Source of the DNA: Opitutaceae bacterium
GTDB lineage: Bacteria; Verrucomicrobiota; Verrucomicrobiia; Opitutales; Opitutaceae
Reading direction: 5' to 3'
Length of the DNA: 7,042 nt
NCBI GenBank assembly: GCA_031272375.1
Contig: JAISTY010000058.1
Location: 1 to 7,042 of the forward strand
Shown: in pieces, positions 5,513-7,042 of the stretch
Layout: each line of letters starts with the position of its first letter
How positions within the stretch are numbered: the first letter of the stretch is position 1
Program-made: the position numbers and the translations under genes
The notes under the pieces: generated by a model
Told to the model about the DNA's origin: nothing
The model's input: only the letters and a program-made list of their open reading frames with translations
Databases searched by the model: none

Positions 5513-6883
5513 ATGTCCAGACGCCTTGAAAAAATCATCACGCGGAAACGCATCATCGAGCTTGCGTCGGAGGACATGCGCGGGGCGCTGGCGGAGCTGA
5601 TCGGGGCGGCGGCGGGCGCGCTCCCCGATTTGAAAAAGGACGCGCTGCTGGCCGTGCTGCTGCAGCGGGAGAGCACGATGAGCTCGCACCTCGGCGGGGG
5701 CGTCGCCCTGCCGCACGCCCGCGTGCCCATGCGCCGGCGCTACCTGCTTGTCATTGGGCGCAGCGTCCGGGGCATCCCCCAGGGGGCCGGGGCGCGGAGC
5801 GAGCGGACGCACCTCATCTTCCTGCTGCTCGCCAGCGAGAACGCGCACAACTACCTCAACATGCTGGCCTCCCTCGCGCGGCTGCTGCGCGACGGGGATC
5901 TGGTGCGGCAGCTTGCCGCCGCGCCGGGGCCCGCCGCCATTTTCGCGAAGCTGCGGACGAGCCTTGACGGGCTGCTGGAGCGGACGGCCCAGGCGCGGCA
6001 GAACCGGACCAACATGCTCATGATACGGGAGGCCGAGCGGGTCGCGCGCGGCGCGGCGTGCAGCGCGATACTGGTTTTCGGCGACACCTTCGTCGGCGGC
6101 ATCGAGCCGGGGGCGTGGTTTCCGAAGAGCAAGACCATCCTCGTCACGCGGAACCATTTCGAGTTCGGCGACGGCGGGGCGCAGGGCGCGGCGACCTCGG
6201 TGCTGCAGGTGCGGGCGTTCTCGGGGCAGCGCATGGCGCAGCTGCGGAGCGCGCTGCTGCTGGCCGTGACGCGCGGGTTGATCTCCATTGACGACCGCCT
6301 CTGCTGCCTCGGCGGGCTGGCGGGGGACAACCAGTTCGACACCATCGTCGTGGTGGACACGGCCCGCGAGTTCCAGGGGATGGCGACGACCCGCAGCGAC
6401 CTGCTGCCGGAGGGCCTGAACCCGGAGGTGCTCGAGCGCGTCATCGCCATCGCGCTGGAGCTGGGCATCGAGGGGCGCGAGGGCAAGCCGGTGGGCTGCT
6501 TGTTCGTCGTCGGCGACGCCGCCTCCGTCGAGAAGCACATCAAGCCCCTCGTGTTGAATCCGTTCTTCGGCTACAAGGAGGAGGACCGGAACATCCTCAG
6601 CCCCTTCATGGACGAGACGGTGAAGGAGTTCTCCTCGATTGACGGGGCGTTTGTGATCCGCGGCGACGGCGTGCTGCTGTCGGCGGGCAGCCTGATACAG
6701 GCGGACGAGCGGGGCTTCAACCTGCCGAGCGGTCTCGGAAGCCGCCACGCGGCGGCGGCGGCGATTTCGGCGGCGACGAACTGCATCGCCGTCGTGGTCT
6801 CCTCAAGCTCCGGCCAAGTGACGCTGTTCCGGCGGGGCGTGATGCTGCCGTTGAGCGAGAAGCCCATCGGCTCCGGCACGTGA
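5513..6883 (+). CDS. Diadenylate cyclase fusion: PTS EIIA-2 + PK_C-like + DisA_N domains
   Basis: Predicted 456-aa cytosolic enzyme making c-di-AMP from two ATP, with a regulatory front end. Residues 5-150 resemble a PTS EIIA type 2 (PtsN/EIIA-Ntr, fructose EIIA) domain: STMSSHLGGGVALPHARVP (54-72), with His68 at the phosphorylation position. Residues 165-290 resemble the pyruvate kinase C-terminal fold found before the cyclase domain in archaeal DacZ: IREAERVARGAACSAILVFG (171-190), FPKSKTILVTRN (203-214) and the SALLLAVTRGLISIDD stretch (246-261). Residues 300-456 are the DisA_N cyclase domain with SSIDGAFVI (374-382, DGA motif), LPSGLGSRHAAAAAIS (404-419, RH motif) and AIAVVVSSSSG (425-434... 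read as the usual VVSEETG site). Variations from the usual consensus: RHA replaces RHR, and serines replace the glutamates of SEE(T/S)G. The start at 5513 follows a strong Shine-Dalgarno sequence. It sits 18 bp after nuoA, so the two are likely co-transcribed. The fold assignments are made by eye; activity is probable but not certain. Confidence 0.83.
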   Translation: MSRRLEKIITRKRIIELASEDMRGALAELIGAAAGALPDLKKDALLAVLLQRESTMSSHLGGGVALPHARVPMRRRYLLVIGRSVRGIPQGAGARSERTHLIFLLLASENAHNYLNMLASLARLLRDGDLVRQLAAAPGPAAIFAKLRTSLDGLLERTAQARQNRTNMLMIREAERVARGAACSAILVFGDTFVGGIEPGAWFPKSKTILVTRNHFEFGDGGAQGAATSVLQVRAFSGQRMAQLRSALLLAVTRGLISIDDRLCCLGGLAGDNQFDTIVVVDTAREFQGMATTRSDLLPEGLNPEVLERVIAIALELGIEGREGKPVGCLFVVGDAASVEKHIKPLVLNPFFGYKEEDRNILSPFMDETVKEFSSIDGAFVIRGDGVLLSAGSLIQADERGFNLPSGLGSRHAAAAAISAATNCIAVVVSSSSGQVTLFRRGVMLPLSEKPIGSGT

Positions 6884-6887
6884 GGGG

Positions 6888-6904
6888 GCGCCGCGCGGCG
6901 GCGC
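6888..6904. other. GC-rich stem-loop after the diadenylate cyclase stop codon
   Basis: GCGCCG (6888-6893) pairs with CGGCGC (6899-6904) around a 5-base loop, 4 bases after the TGA at 6881-6883. On the plus strand it is followed by eight A, not T, so it is not a standard terminator for the upstream gene by itself. It may act together with the next stem at 6911-6938. Confidence 0.35.
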
Positions 6905-6938
6905 AAAAAAAACACCCGCGCCACCGGGCGCGGATGTT
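6905..6938 (-). terminator. Rho-independent terminator for rpsI (minus strand)
   Basis: CCGCGCC (6916-6922) and GGCGCGG (6927-6933) form a perfect 7-bp stem with a 4-base loop, extended by AACA/TGTT (6911-6914 with 6935-6938) around one mismatch. Read on the minus strand, the stem is followed by a run of eight T (6912 down to 6905), the classic form, about 25 bp downstream of the rpsI stop. On the plus strand the same stem is followed only by a weak CTTCGG, so it may stop the converging cyclase transcript less efficiently. Confidence 0.82.
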
Positions 6939-6963
6939 CTTCGGAAAAAAGGGCGCTTTCGCG

Positions 6964-7042
6964 TCAGCGTTTCGAGAACTGGAAGCGTTTGCGGGCGCCG
7001 GGCTGGCCGGGCTTTTTGCGCTCTTTCTCGCGGGAATCGCGG
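6964..7042 (-). CDS. rpsI: Ribosomal protein S9 (30S), partial, C-terminal end
   Basis: The minus-strand frame entering from the right edge ends with RDSREK and then ERKKPGQPGARKRFQFSKR before the TGA at 6964-6966. This is the characteristic C-terminal tail of bacterial S9 (general form RD...ERKK.G...ARRxxQFSKR), whose last residues reach the ribosomal P site and contact tRNA. Only 25 residues are in the window. rpsI usually lies downstream of rplM (L13), which would be further to the right. A strong terminator follows, so this is the end of that operon. Confidence 0.92.
   Translation of the reverse strand, partial: RDSREKERKKPGQPGARKRFQFSKR

Noticed and set aside
4976..6748. 590-codon open frame on the minus strand opposite nuoA and the cyclase gene
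   Set aside because: It is rich in Arg, Gln, His and Pro with no domain motif, and mirrors codon bias of the plus-strand genes, both of which have clear family motifs. It is a GC-driven shadow.
6945..6960. A6 run followed by GGGCGCTTTC as a second terminator
   Set aside because: No stem of useful length precedes the T-run on the minus strand, and it lies directly at the rpsI stop, before the well-formed terminator.

Overview
This is a very GC-rich chromosomal window with ordinary bacterial housekeeping and stress genes. Gene content suggests the PVC group, most likely Verrucomicrobiota or a close relative such as Kiritimatiellota or Lentisphaerota. The pointers are the S9 C-terminal tail, the EIIA/diadenylate-cyclase fusion, and an intergenic repeat style (CACAAAGGACACAAAG and TAACCTGTCCCT) that I associate with such genomes. 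This assignment is inference, not proof. There is no sign of phage, plasmid, CRISPR or an intact insertion sequence.

Layout, left to right. The first 57 bases hold the start of a minus-strand gene with a signal peptide, running off the left edge. A divergent GC-rich spacer with small repeats (58-260) leads to a complete type IIA topoisomerase B subunit (ParE/GyrB-like, 615 aa, plus strand, 261-2108). A 458-bp repeat-rich spacer (2109-2566) separates it from a convergent minus-strand pair: a YbdG/MscM-type mechanosensitive channel (2567-3853) and, upstream of it, a double-domain RidA-fold protein whose motifs point to the chorismatase (FkbO/Hyg5/XanB2) family (3912-4979). Divergent from that pair is a plus-strand two-gene unit: a stand-alone complex I subunit A gene (nuoA, 5120-5494), then a three-part fusion (5513-6883) of PTS EIIA type 2 domain, a pyruvate-kinase-C-terminal-like domain and a DisA_N diadenylate cyclase domain. 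The last 79 bases are the C-terminal end of ribosomal protein S9 (rpsI) on the minus strand, with a clear Rho-independent terminator between the two convergent genes.

How the genes may work together: the channel (turgor release), the diadenylate cyclase (c-di-AMP usually controls K+ and osmolyte transport) and its EIIA-Ntr-like domain (EIIA-Ntr controls K+ transport in proteobacteria) make an osmotic-homeostasis theme plausible. They are not all in one operon, so this is inference. The most notable points are the EIIA/PK_C/DAC architecture, the orphan nuoA placed directly before it, the probable chorismatase-family enzyme outside any visible biosynthetic cluster, and the layered short repeats at 2109-2566.
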